A stretch of DNA of 36,863 bases. Origin: an uncultured Kiritimatiellota bacterium (GTDB lineage Bacteria; Verrucomicrobiota; Kiritimatiellia; RFP12; DVOR01). Numbering within the stretch: the first letter of the stretch is position 1; every line of letters starts with the position of its first letter. The DNA lies in contig CALXMV010000022.1 of NCBI GenBank assembly GCA_944389565.1, positions 1-36,863 on the forward strand, in the 5' to 3' direction. Below the pieces are notes generated by a model, which saw only the letters and a program-made list of their open reading frames with translations, did not search any database and had not been told where the DNA came from. Both the position numbers and the translations under genes were made by a program. Of the stretch, positions 24,609 to 32,834 are shown piece by piece.

Positions 24609-25796
24609 ATGATCGGGATTTCCAAACTCTATCTCGGCCAGGCCGAAGCCTCGGATCCGTTGCGTTACGGTCGGCGCAGCGCCGACCTGCCCAGTCATTT
24701 GCTCCAGTTCTCGCAGGACAAGAAGCCGATTGTCGTGTGGAACGTCACCCAGCGCTGCAATTTGCGCTGCAAGCATTGTTACGCCGCGGGCGAGCCGGAT
24801 CCCGCGAAGGAACTGACGACCGCGGAATGCCACCGCGCCATCGATGGGGTCGCGGATTTCGGGTGCCCGGTGATCCTTTTCTCGGGCGGGGAGCCTTTCA
24901 TGCGCCCGGATCTGCTTGAGCTCGCCGCGCATGCCCGCGAGCGGGGCCGACGGGTCGTCTTCTCCACCAACGGCACCCTCATCACCCCCGCGCTCGCGGA
25001 CAAAATCAAGGCGCTCGGCGCGAGCTACGTGGGCATCAGCATCGACGGCGTGCGTGAGACGCATGACGCCTTCCGGGGTGTGCCCGGCGCATACGACCGT
25101 TCGCTCGCCGCCATCCGTGCCTGCCGTGACGCCGGCGTGAAGGTCGGGCTCCGCGTCACGCTCACCCGGGCGAACGTCCGGGAGATCCCGGCGATCTTCC
25201 GCCTCATGCGGGAGGAGCGCATCCCACGCATCTGCCTGTATCATCTGGTCTATTCCGGGCGCGGGGCCAACCTGCGCGCCGACGATCTGTCGCACGCGGA
25301 GACCCGCGCGGCGGTGGACCGCATCATCGACGAGACGAAGGCCTCGTTCGACGCCGGGCACCCCTTGGAGGTGCTGACGGTGGACAACCACGCCGACGCG
25401 CCCTATCTGTGGCTGCGCATGGTGCGCGAGGGCAACCCGCGCGCGGAGGACGTGCTGGCGTTGCTGCGCATGAACGGCGGGAACTCCTCGGGCAACGGAC
25501 TCTCGTGCGTCTCGTGGGACGGCACGGTCTATCCCGACCAGTTCTGGCGCGACAAACCCTTGGGGAACGTCCGGGACAAACCCTTCGGCGAGATTTGGGG
25601 CAACCCTCCGGCCGATTCGCTCTTGGCGTGGCTCCGTGACAAGCCGGCGCACGTCACGGGGCGTTGCCGGGCGTGCCGGTTCCTGTCGATCTGCGGGGGC
25701 AACTTCCGTGCGCGCGGTGAGGCCGCCACCGGGGACGTCTGGGGGGAAGACCCCGCCTGTTACCTGACCGACGAGGAAATCCTCGGGACGCCGTGA
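24609..25796 (+). CDS. ahbC: AhbC/NirJ-like radical SAM-SPASM enzyme (alternative heme pathway)
   Basis: The 395-residue product opens with MIGISKLYLG ... SDPLRYGR ... LPSHLLQFSQDKKPIVVWNV, a start I associate with AhbC (12,18-didecarboxysiroheme deacetylase) and NirJ-type heme d1 proteins. The radical SAM cluster motif is CNLRCKHC (C50, C54, C57), followed by FSGGEPFMRPDL and YVGISIDG. The SPASM-type C-terminus carries C300, C353, C356, C362 and C384, likely auxiliary cluster ligands. AhbC acts in the siroheme-dependent heme route of anaerobes. The GAGGAG before ATG 24609 is good. Partner genes ahbA, ahbB and ahbD are not in the window, so a NirJ-like or peptide-modifying function cannot be excluded. 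Confidence 0.75.
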   Translation: MIGISKLYLGQAEASDPLRYGRRSADLPSHLLQFSQDKKPIVVWNVTQRCNLRCKHCYAAGEPDPAKELTTAECHRAIDGVADFGCPVILFSGGEPFMRPDLLELAAHARERGRRVVFSTNGTLITPALADKIKALGASYVGISIDGVRETHDAFRGVPGAYDRSLAAIRACRDAGVKVGLRVTLTRANVREIPAIFRLMREERIPRICLYHLVYSGRGANLRADDLSHAETRAAVDRIIDETKASFDAGHPLEVLTVDNHADAPYLWLRMVREGNPRAEDVLALLRMNGGNSSGNGLSCVSWDGTVYPDQFWRDKPLGNVRDKPFGEIWGNPPADSLLAWLRDKPAHVTGRCRACRFLSICGGNFRARGEAATGDVWGEDPACYLTDEEILGTP

Positions 25797-26317
25797 TGGA
25801 CACGCTCGGGACGGTCTTGCTGATTTTCGTGGCGTTGTCCGCGTTGCGTGGGGCGTGGCGTGGGCTTTCCGGCGAGATGGCGCCCTTGGTCGGCCTGGTC
25901 GCGGGGGGCGGGATTCTCTGGTTCGGCTACGCGCCGGCACGCGCCGCGCTCACCCGTTTGGTTCCCGGGGTCGAGGCCGGAGCGGCGGCCTTCTACGCCG
26001 CGTTGGCGATCGCCGTCGGCGCGATGATTGTTTTCCTCATCGTGGCGAAACTCGCCAAGCACGTCGGCGCGCTTATCATCCCGCAACCGTTTGACGCGAT
26101 CTTCGGCGCGGTCGTGGGCGCGGCGAAGGTCATTCTGTTGGCGAGCGTCGTGGCGGGGTTGTGGGGCATGGCGGCCGACCGGGCCCATGGGCTCGCGCTC
26201 GGCGCGGAGCGTCACCCCGTGGCGACCGCCGCGCGCGCCTTCTGGGCCAACCGTTTCACCCTCCATTCGGAAGACGCGCAGGAATCGGGCGTCACCCCCT
26301 CCCATGCCAGGCATTGA
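25796..26317 (+). CDS. cvpA: CvpA-family membrane protein
   Basis: The 173-residue product has four hydrophobic segments (about 2-18, 28-44, 61-84, 98-121), the compact pattern of the CvpA (colicin V production) family, including RGAWRGLSGEMAPLVGLVAG (18-37), a typical family opening. CvpA supports envelope homeostasis in enterobacteria, but its mechanism is unsettled. The start is either GTG 25793 or ATG 25796 (TGATG overlap with the ahbC-like stop); I prefer the ATG. The 3' end overlaps dnaG by 14 bases. Confidence 0.75.
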   Translation: MDTLGTVLLIFVALSALRGAWRGLSGEMAPLVGLVAGGGILWFGYAPARAALTRLVPGVEAGAAAFYAALAIAVGAMIVFLIVAKLAKHVGALIIPQPFDAIFGAVVGAAKVILLASVVAGLWGMAADRAHGLALGAERHPVATAARAFWANRFTLHSEDAQESGVTPSHARH

Positions 26318-28406
26318 CGCCAACGCGCTCGCGGAGATCAAGTCGCGGATCGACCTGGCCGAGCTGATCGCCGAATACGGCGTGGATGTCCGTCGGGTGG
26401 GGAGCTCGGCCAAGGCGTGCTGCCCATTCCACAAAGAGAAAACCCCCTCGTTCAACATCAACACGGAGCGTGGCTTTTACAAATGCTTCGGGTGTGGCGA
26501 GTCCGGCGACGCCATCACGTTCGTGCAGAAGTTCGAGGGCATCACCTTTCCGGAGGCGGTCCGCAAGCTGGCCGAACGCACCGGGGTGACGCTGACGGAG
26601 CGTTTCGACCCACAGGCCCGTCTCCGCGCCCGGCTCTACCAGATCAATCAGGAACTTGCCGCCTTTTATCGCCGCTGTCTGGAGCGGACGCGCGAGGCGC
26701 AACCAGCCCGCGATTATCTACGTGCTCGCGACCTCCTCGGGCCAGAAGCCGAACGCTTCGGCATCGGGTATGCGCCCGACCGCCGCGACGCGCTCATCGC
26801 GTGGGCAAAACATCACGGCTTCGAGCCCGACGAGCTTGTCGCCGCCGGAACGCTCGCCCCGCCCCGCACCCCTGGCGATGGCTATTATGACCGTTTCCAT
26901 GGGCGGATCACCTTTCCGATCTGCGACCCGCAGGGGCGCGTCATCGCCTTTTCCTGCCGGCTTCTGCGCGAATCCAAGCACACCGGGAAATACGTGAATA
27001 GCCCGGAGACCGACATCTTCAAGAAGGCCTCGACGCTCTACGCCTTTCACCTCGCCCGCCCCAACATCGCCAAGTCCGTCCCCCGCCGTGCCATCGTCTG
27101 CGAAGGCCAGATCGACGTCATCCGCTGCCATCTCTGCGGATTCCCGACCGCCGTCGCCTCGCAGGGCACCGCCTTCACCGCCGAGCACGTGCGGCTTCTG
27201 GGCAAGTGCGCGGACACGGCCGATTTGGTCTTCGATGGCGACGCCGCGGGGGTCAAAGCCGCGATCCGCACCCTGGGGCTCTTCCTCGCCGCGGGAATCC
27301 CCGTCCGGCTTGTCTCGCTGCCACCTGGCGAAGACCCGGACTCCTTGCTGCGCACGAAGGGCGCGGAAGCCTTCCGTGTCTGCCTCGACGCCGCCGAGGA
27401 TCCCGCCCCCTATCTGGTGCGGCGTCTTAGGGAACAGGAGGCGACGCCTGACGCCATGGATGCCACCATGCGCATCGCCAAAGCCGTCGTCGCCACCGTG
27501 ATCGACTGCCCCGAGCCAGTCCTCACCGCGCGCTTCCTGCAAGACGCCGCGACCGCGCTGAACCTGCCGGCGGAAACGCTGATGGCCGACTTGGAAAGCC
27601 TTCGCGCCGACGCCGCGGAGGCCGAGCGCCGGCGTGCCGAGTTCCGTGCGCGGCAAGAGGCGGCCGAACGCCCGGCCCCCGACCAAGAAGTCGCCGCGCC
27701 CATCTCCCCAGACCTCGCGGCCGAGGCCTGGGCCGACGAGGACACGCAGGTCGACTATCCCGAGGATTTCGTCGAGCCGCCAGCGGCCCCGCCACTCGCG
27801 GAGTTGGATGCCTCCAAAAACCTCGCCGGCGCACTTTGCGAGCTTTTGGCGCACCATTTCCACGAACCGGAGATCATGGACTGCCTGCTTCGGCATCTCC
27901 CCCCCTCCTTCGTCCACAACCCTTTCGCGGCCAAGCTCTACACACTCGCCACGGATGCCTCGATCCATCGTGCGCAGACGCTCAGCCCCCCGCCCGAGGA
28001 CGAGGACTTCAACGCATTCCTGGCACGTCTTTTCGCCGAACCCGACCGCATCACCGCCGGCGGCGATGAGATCACCCCGCTCTCCTATGCCCGCGACGTC
28101 GTCCGCGCCTACTGGCTCCGGGAGTTCTCGCGTCGCGCCCGCGACCTCGACCCCAATTCCGTCGAGGCGCTCGCCCTCACCCAATCGCGGAAACGGCTGC
28201 AAGCGCTCCCGTGGGAGGCCGCGGCGCCTTACATGGACGCGCTCTCCCCAAGTTTGTCCACGCCCCCTCCCCCGCCCCAGCCACGTCGGCGGGAAGAGGC
28301 GGACGAGCCCGTGCCAAGCCCCGAGCCGCCACCGCCCGCGCAACCGACCGAGGCTTGGGAATCCCCACCGCCGGAAGACGCGGAGGATCTCTATGACACG
28401 TTGTGA
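26304..28406 (+). CDS. dnaG: DNA primase
   Basis: Synthesises RNA primers for replication. The 700-residue product has the CHC2 zinc ribbon (C40, H43, C61, C64 within CCPFHKEKTPSF ... YKCFGCGESGDAITFV), the primase core motif KYVNSPET (229-236), and a TOPRIM fold with EGQIDVI (E267) and VFDGDAAGVKAA (D311, D313). The C-terminal, helicase-binding part is divergent and ends in a proline/glutamate-rich tail of about 60 residues, which is unusual. The ATG at 26304 gives the standard N-terminus. It overlaps cvpA and the next gene by 14 bases each. Confidence 0.93.
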   Translation: MPGIDANALAEIKSRIDLAELIAEYGVDVRRVGSSAKACCPFHKEKTPSFNINTERGFYKCFGCGESGDAITFVQKFEGITFPEAVRKLAERTGVTLTERFDPQARLRARLYQINQELAAFYRRCLERTREAQPARDYLRARDLLGPEAERFGIGYAPDRRDALIAWAKHHGFEPDELVAAGTLAPPRTPGDGYYDRFHGRITFPICDPQGRVIAFSCRLLRESKHTGKYVNSPETDIFKKASTLYAFHLARPNIAKSVPRRAIVCEGQIDVIRCHLCGFPTAVASQGTAFTAEHVRLLGKCADTADLVFDGDAAGVKAAIRTLGLFLAAGIPVRLVSLPPGEDPDSLLRTKGAEAFRVCLDAAEDPAPYLVRRLREQEATPDAMDATMRIAKAVVATVIDCPEPVLTARFLQDAATALNLPAETLMADLESLRADAAEAERRRAEFRARQEAAERPAPDQEVAAPISPDLAAEAWADEDTQVDYPEDFVEPPAAPPLAELDASKNLAGALCELLAHHFHEPEIMDCLLRHLPPSFVHNPFAAKLYTLATDASIHRAQTLSPPPEDEDFNAFLARLFAEPDRITAGGDEITPLSYARDVVRAYWLREFSRRARDLDPNSVEALALTQSRKRLQALPWEAAAPYMDALSPSLSTPPPPPQPRRREEADEPVPSPEPPPPAQPTEAWESPPPEDAEDLYDTL

Positions 28407-29559
28407 CGAACCGACCGCTCCCGGTCTCGCCCGTTTGGAGGCATGGGGGCTTGCCCGTTGCCCGCTCCGCGACCTCCCGCGCTTGGAGCCCATCGCCGCC
28501 CAGCTCACCCAAGCCTTCACCGACGGCCGCCCGGCGGCTTTCCATTCCTATCTCGATGCCGCCGACGCGCTCACCGCCTATGCGCTCACTTTCGCGCCGC
28601 AGACCTACGCGCGCGTCGCGGCCGCGCTCACCGGCATCCTCGCCCGTCTCCCCGCCTTCCCGGAGGGCCGTCCGTTGCGCGTGCTTGACCTCGGGTGCGG
28701 GCTCGGCTCCGCCACGCTCGCCGCACGCGATTGCCTGGCCCCGCGCACCCTCGCCCCGACGTGCGTCGATTGGTCTGCGGCCGCGCTTCAGGCCGTGACG
28801 GAATTGATCCCCGGCGTGCGGACGCAACGTGCGGATCTGCGCGCCTTCGTCCCGGAGAGGCAGGCCTACGACCTGATCGTCGTCTCCTTCGCTTTCAACG
28901 AGGCATTCCCCGACCCCATCGCGGCCGAGGCCGCGCTCCGCCGTTGGGTTGACGCCCTCACCCCGGACGCACCCGCCTTCCTGCTCATCCTGGAACCGGC
29001 CGACCGCGCCAACGCACCGCGGCTCCACGCACTCGCGCGCGAGTTGGCGGACTGCCCGATTTACGCCCCATGCCCCCACCGCGCCCCGTGCCCGCTCTTT
29101 CCCGCGCGGGACGGCGTGTGCCACGACGTGCGCCGTTTCCGGCCCGCACGCCCGCTCATCCTGCTCTCGCGCAAAATCCGCCGAACCGTCAGCGACGTGA
29201 AGTTCGCGCTTCTCGCGCTCGGTCGCCCGGGAGGGCCGGAGGCCGAGGGGTTCGGCCATCCCGATTTCCTTCGTCTGACCGGCCCGATGGACAAGGCCAA
29301 GGGCGTTCTCACCTGCCGCGTCTGCATGGGGGATGGCGCGTCACGCCGCCTGGAGATTCCCGTGGCCGCGCTTTCCGCGGAACGGCGGCACGCGCTCCTC
29401 GGTCGTCAGCGCGGTGATTGCGCATGGCTCGACGGCCCACTCGACACACGCAAACGCCTCGTCGCCGACACCGTGCAACGCGCCGCGGATCTCCGCTTCA
29501 CGGACGAACCGCCGCCGACCCTCGATGATTTGGACGACTTCGCCTTCTCCATCGACTGA
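28393..29559 (+). CDS. Rsm22-family ribosomal methyltransferase-like protein
   Basis: The 388-residue product is a class I SAM methyltransferase: motif I LDLGCGLGSATL (98-109) and an acidic post-strand region VDWSAAALQAV (125-135). After it comes the cysteine signature of Rsm22 proteins, C221, C227-PH, C233-P and C243-H, proposed to bind an Fe-S cluster or zinc, then KFALLALGR-type sequence. Mitochondrial Rsm22 aids small-subunit assembly; bacterial members are presumed rRNA-associated. GGAGG precedes the ATG by six bases. Last gene of the lipoprotein/ahbC/cvpA/dnaG run; it ends 31 bases from the convergent prenyltransferase, with no clear terminator between. Confidence 0.8.
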   Translation: MTRCDEPTAPGLARLEAWGLARCPLRDLPRLEPIAAQLTQAFTDGRPAAFHSYLDAADALTAYALTFAPQTYARVAAALTGILARLPAFPEGRPLRVLDLGCGLGSATLAARDCLAPRTLAPTCVDWSAAALQAVTELIPGVRTQRADLRAFVPERQAYDLIVVSFAFNEAFPDPIAAEAALRRWVDALTPDAPAFLLILEPADRANAPRLHALARELADCPIYAPCPHRAPCPLFPARDGVCHDVRRFRPARPLILLSRKIRRTVSDVKFALLALGRPGGPEAEGFGHPDFLRLTGPMDKAKGVLTCRVCMGDGASRRLEIPVAALSAERRHALLGRQRGDCAWLDGPLDTRKRLVADTVQRAADLRFTDEPPPTLDDLDDFAFSID

Positions 29560-29590
29560 CAGGGCACACACACCCGCAACGGCGATGATT

Positions 29591-30487
29591 TTATGACCCG
29601 GAGGCGACGCGCGCGGCCAGACGGGCCACCCCATAGGCGGCCGCAACAAGCGCGAGGGCGACAAGCCGTGACGCGACCGTCGGAAGGAACGGGACCATCC
29701 AAACGCCTTGCAGGACAATCATGTGGCGGATAAGGCCGGAGACAAGCGCAGACACATCGCCACGCACGCGCAAAACCGGAACCAAAAGCACGGCGGCGAC
29801 CAACGGCACGACGACGGAAAACGTATCCGCGCCCATCCCCCAGAACAAGCCGGCAAGCGCGGCGACAAGCACAAACGGCGACCAGCGAAGCCACACGCTC
29901 GGCTCGGCATCCGGCGCGGCCTCATCATGGGCGACAACGGAGAGCAACACCGTGTAGACCCACGCGAACCCCGAGGCCATGAGCAAAACCACGAAGGCGG
30001 GCTTGCCCAATACCATGAGACCCGCCAAGGCGAACGCGCCGAGAAGCACATTGAGCGCACGGCAAAGCCCCATGACCACGACGCCAAGAACCGGGACATT
30101 CTTGGCGAAAGCGTCATAGAACAGGATGGCCGCGGCAAGGGGAACGGAGACCAGCCAGCCGTTCGGCCCTGGGAGCGCCGCACCGGCGATCAGACAAGAC
30201 ACCCCAACCGCAAGCACGGCACCCTCGCGGACACGTCCCGAAGGGATCGGTCGCGAAGGGCGCTCCCGGGCATCCACCGCGGCGTCAAACCAATCGTTGA
30301 GCAACAGACCGGCGGCATAAAGCAAGAGAGACCCGGCGATTGTCAGAACGACGGATGGCCAATGGGCACAGTCCCGCGTCCCCTCCCGAAACACCCACGC
30401 GACGATCGCCCCCCCAACGAGCACGTCGCCGGGGACGGTGAGCAGATTGGGCAGGCGGAGCAACTCGAACCAAGCGCGAAGGCTCAT
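29591..30487 (-). CDS. eboC: UbiA-type prenyltransferase, EboC-like
   Basis: The 298-residue membrane protein has about eight hydrophobic segments and the UbiA metal-diphosphate motif LNDWFDAAVD (N64, D65, D68, D72) followed by ARERPSRPIPSG. The second motif is reduced (YDAFAKN, 124-130). LYAAGLLLNDWFDAAVDARE and MGLCRALNVLLGAF (139-152) resemble the EboC prenyltransferase of ebo clusters. UbiA enzymes move a prenyl chain onto an acceptor in the membrane; the acceptor for EboC is not established. The start at 30487 lies one base from the preceding gene's stop; the in-frame start at 30586 would overlap that gene. Terminal gene of a five-gene minus-strand operon headed by an EboB-like hydrolase. 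Confidence 0.7.
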   Translation of the reverse strand: MSLRAWFELLRLPNLLTVPGDVLVGGAIVAWVFREGTRDCAHWPSVVLTIAGSLLLYAAGLLLNDWFDAAVDARERPSRPIPSGRVREGAVLAVGVSCLIAGAALPGPNGWLVSVPLAAAILFYDAFAKNVPVLGVVVMGLCRALNVLLGAFALAGLMVLGKPAFVVLLMASGFAWVYTVLLSVVAHDEAAPDAEPSVWLRWSPFVLVAALAGLFWGMGADTFSVVVPLVAAVLLVPVLRVRGDVSALVSGLIRHMIVLQGVWMVPFLPTVASRLVALALVAAAYGVARLAARVASGS

Positions 30488-30488
30488 C

Positions 30489-32048
30489 TCAATGACGCCT
30501 GCGGTGGGCGAAGGTGTTGCGGATGCTGTCAATGGCCGCGCGTTCCTTTGCTTTCCGGGCTGCCTCGGCGCGCGCGGCAAGGGCACCGGAAATCATCGCG
30601 TACAGGCCGTAGACAACGATCAGGCCGCCGAGGCCACATGCGGCCCAAACCCACCAAGCGGGGCCGGTCTCCTCCTCAGCCTGTGCGGCGGCGGCGGCCG
30701 CCCGAATCCCCTCGGCCCGAGTCCGGATGCGGTCGAACGTCTTGTCGGAGACCAAACGACCAAGCGCGGCATCACGATTGGCCTTGGCATAGTCGGCAAG
30801 CGCGGTGGGCAACGTGACCTCCGGCCAATCGGCAAGCATGGCGTCGATGGCGGCGATCTTGGCGGTCGGATCGTCGATGGATTCGATGACGGCAAGTCGA
30901 TCATTGAACCCATCGGCCAACAACTTGCGGCGGTTCCGTTCGGTGACGACCAACCCATCAAAGGCGGTTTTGGCCTCCGGCAAGGCGTCGCAAGCGGCGT
31001 ACTCGTCGAAAAGCGGCAAGATGGCGAGAAGGCCTTTGACGGGGTCCTCGCCGCGTTGCGCTTGGGCGACCGCGCTTCGGAGCGCACGCCGTTCGGCCTC
31101 CTTTTCGGCATTGTCGGCCTCGCGCGCCTTGACGAGCGCCTCAAGATCCACGCGAATGGCGGCGGCCTGCTCCCACTGAACGGCCTGAGTGCGTGCGTCC
31201 GGGAGAGAAGAGAGGAAATCATAGGCGGCCTTGGGATCGGCGAGCCCCCGCGCCTTGCGAAGGTCGGCCTCAAGCAGGGCGGTCTGATCGCGGGCGGCGA
31301 GCTCGTCCTTCAGCGTCTCGGCCAGATGCTCGGAAGCACGGATTGCAAGCGCCTGAAAGCGTGCGCGCGCCTTCTTCGCGTCAGGGATCTTGCCGGAGTT
31401 CTGGCAAGTCGGGCAACGTTTGGCGACGCCCTTGCAGCGCGGGCAACGGCCAGTCCCGCCGCATTCCCCACAGGCCACGCGCAGGGAGCCGCCCCGCCCT
31501 GCGGAGGCCCGCAGGGAACCACCCCCCAACGTGCGCGAATCCCGCCCGGAGCCGAAGGATGCCTCCGCGCCACGCCGAGAGACGTAACCTCGCCCGACGC
31601 AGGCATCGCACCGGCCGCTCCCCCCACACGCACGGCACCGTTCCCCTCCGCCACGGCACGCCGTGCAGGTGACCAGGATATCCGAAACGTCCGCCTCGCG
31701 CAAGGTCTCCTCCCCCACCCCCGCGTCTCGAAGATGTTCGATCCCGGCCTTGTACGCGGCCAGATTCTTATCGGCGGCCGCGTTGAGCACGACCATCGCG
31801 CCAAGCGTCGGGCGCAGAGCCGTGTCCGACGTCCGAGTGGCCATGGTTCGCACGGTCTCGTAGGCGATTTTGTCCTCCGGCTTCTCGCGCAGACGCGACA
31901 ATGCGTCAAGCAATCCCATCTCGGCGCTGGGCTCGTACTTGACCGCGAATGCCCGCGCATAGGCATCGGCAAGGTCGGCGGAGCCTTGCGCGATGACCGG
32001 ATGCGCCACTATCAGTGCAAAAAGGACGGCGGCAATCTTACGAAACAT
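30489..32048 (-). CDS. Exported protein with DnaJ-type cysteine-rich zinc fingers and C-terminal membrane anchor
   Basis: The 519-residue product starts with a signal peptide (MFRKIAAVLFALIVAHPVIA, then QGS). Residues 128-219 hold six CxxC units (C128/131, 138/141, 147/150, 193/196, 202/205, 212/215), several in the CxxCxGxG form of the DnaJ central domain, separated by a Gly/Ser/Arg-rich linker. There is no J domain. An alpha-helical, alanine/glutamate-rich region follows, then one membrane helix (about 464-486) and a basic tail. The zinc module should lie outside the cytoplasm. I know no defined function; a thiol or chaperone role is conjecture. GAAGGGAAGAG precedes the ATG. It lies 12 bases after the PyrK-like gene. 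Confidence 0.8.
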   Translation of the reverse strand: MFRKIAAVLFALIVAHPVIAQGSADLADAYARAFAVKYEPSAEMGLLDALSRLREKPEDKIAYETVRTMATRTSDTALRPTLGAMVVLNAAADKNLAAYKAGIEHLRDAGVGEETLREADVSDILVTCTACRGGGERCRACGGSGRCDACVGRGYVSRRGAEASFGSGRDSRTLGGGSLRASAGRGGSLRVACGECGGTGRCPRCKGVAKRCPTCQNSGKIPDAKKARARFQALAIRASEHLAETLKDELAARDQTALLEADLRKARGLADPKAAYDFLSSLPDARTQAVQWEQAAAIRVDLEALVKAREADNAEKEAERRALRSAVAQAQRGEDPVKGLLAILPLFDEYAACDALPEAKTAFDGLVVTERNRRKLLADGFNDRLAVIESIDDPTAKIAAIDAMLADWPEVTLPTALADYAKANRDAALGRLVSDKTFDRIRTRAEGIRAAAAAAQAEEETGPAWWVWAACGLGGLIVVYGLYAMISGALAARAEAARKAKERAAIDSIRNTFAHRRRH

Positions 32049-32060
32049 CTGCTCTTCCCT

Positions 32061-32834
32061 TCACCAAACAATCTCACGAGCCTCGAAGACCGGGCCATCG
32101 ACGCAAACACGCGCCAACGCCTCGGAGCCGTCCGCCCGGCGGACTTTCTGAACACAGGCAAGGCAGGCCCCGACACCACACACCATATGTTTGTCGAGCG
32201 AAAGCCAAGCGCGGAGGCCATGGGCGATGGCACGTTCCCCGACGGCGTGCAGCATCCCGTCCGGGCCGCAGGCGTAAAGCTCCGCGCGCACCCCACCCGC
32301 CAGGGCGAGATCCAACGGCACGGTGACGAGCCCGGGTGTGCCAAGCGTGCCATCCTGCGTGGCGACCTCGACCCTCCACCCCGCCTCGCGAAAACGTTCG
32401 GTCTCCAAGATGTCCGCGGCCGTGCGCCCACCCACAAAGAGCGTGCCCCTGCGCGGCAGATTGCGAGCGAGGAACCAAAGCGGCGCGACGCCATACCCGC
32501 CGCCGACCAGGAACGGCTCGCCCACGGGATCCAAGGGGAAAGGCCGACCGATCGGCCCCAAGACCCGCACCGTCGCGCCGATGGGAAGGGCGGCGAGATG
32601 ACGCGTCCCCAGGCCCACGACCTTGTAGAGCACGAAGAGCGTCCCCGCCGCCGGGTCGGCGTCATAGATACTGAATGGGCGGCGCAGACGCGTGGGTTCC
32701 AGATTCGCCACCTGGAGATGGATGAACTGCCCGGGGCGTGCCTCGGCGGCGATCGCCGGCGCCCGCAACGTGATCACTTGGTACCCCTGCGCGAGCGGGC
32801 GGATGTCCAGAATGGTGGCTTCGACGTCAGTCAT
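32061..32834 (-). CDS. pyrK: PyrK-like FAD/2Fe-2S electron-transfer subunit
   Basis: PyrK links NAD(H) to class 1B dihydroorotate dehydrogenase (PyrD) in pyrimidine synthesis. The 257-residue product has the FAD-binding RRPFSIYD (51-58), a pyridine-nucleotide-binding GGGYGVAPLWFLA (111-123) and four 2Fe-2S cysteines (C219, C224, C227, C244) in CGVGACLACV ... RVCVDGPVF. All key features match PyrK, and its length is standard. pyrD is not next to it, which is unusual, so it might serve another dehydrogenase, perhaps in this operon. The start at 32834 overlaps the kinase stop by eight bases; the longer frame from 32972 is a shadow of the kinase gene. Confidence 0.85.
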   Translation of the reverse strand: MTDVEATILDIRPLAQGYQVITLRAPAIAAEARPGQFIHLQVANLEPTRLRRPFSIYDADPAAGTLFVLYKVVGLGTRHLAALPIGATVRVLGPIGRPFPLDPVGEPFLVGGGYGVAPLWFLARNLPRRGTLFVGGRTAADILETERFREAGWRVEVATQDGTLGTPGLVTVPLDLALAGGVRAELYACGPDGMLHAVGERAIAHGLRAWLSLDKHMVCGVGACLACVQKVRRADGSEALARVCVDGPVFEAREIVW

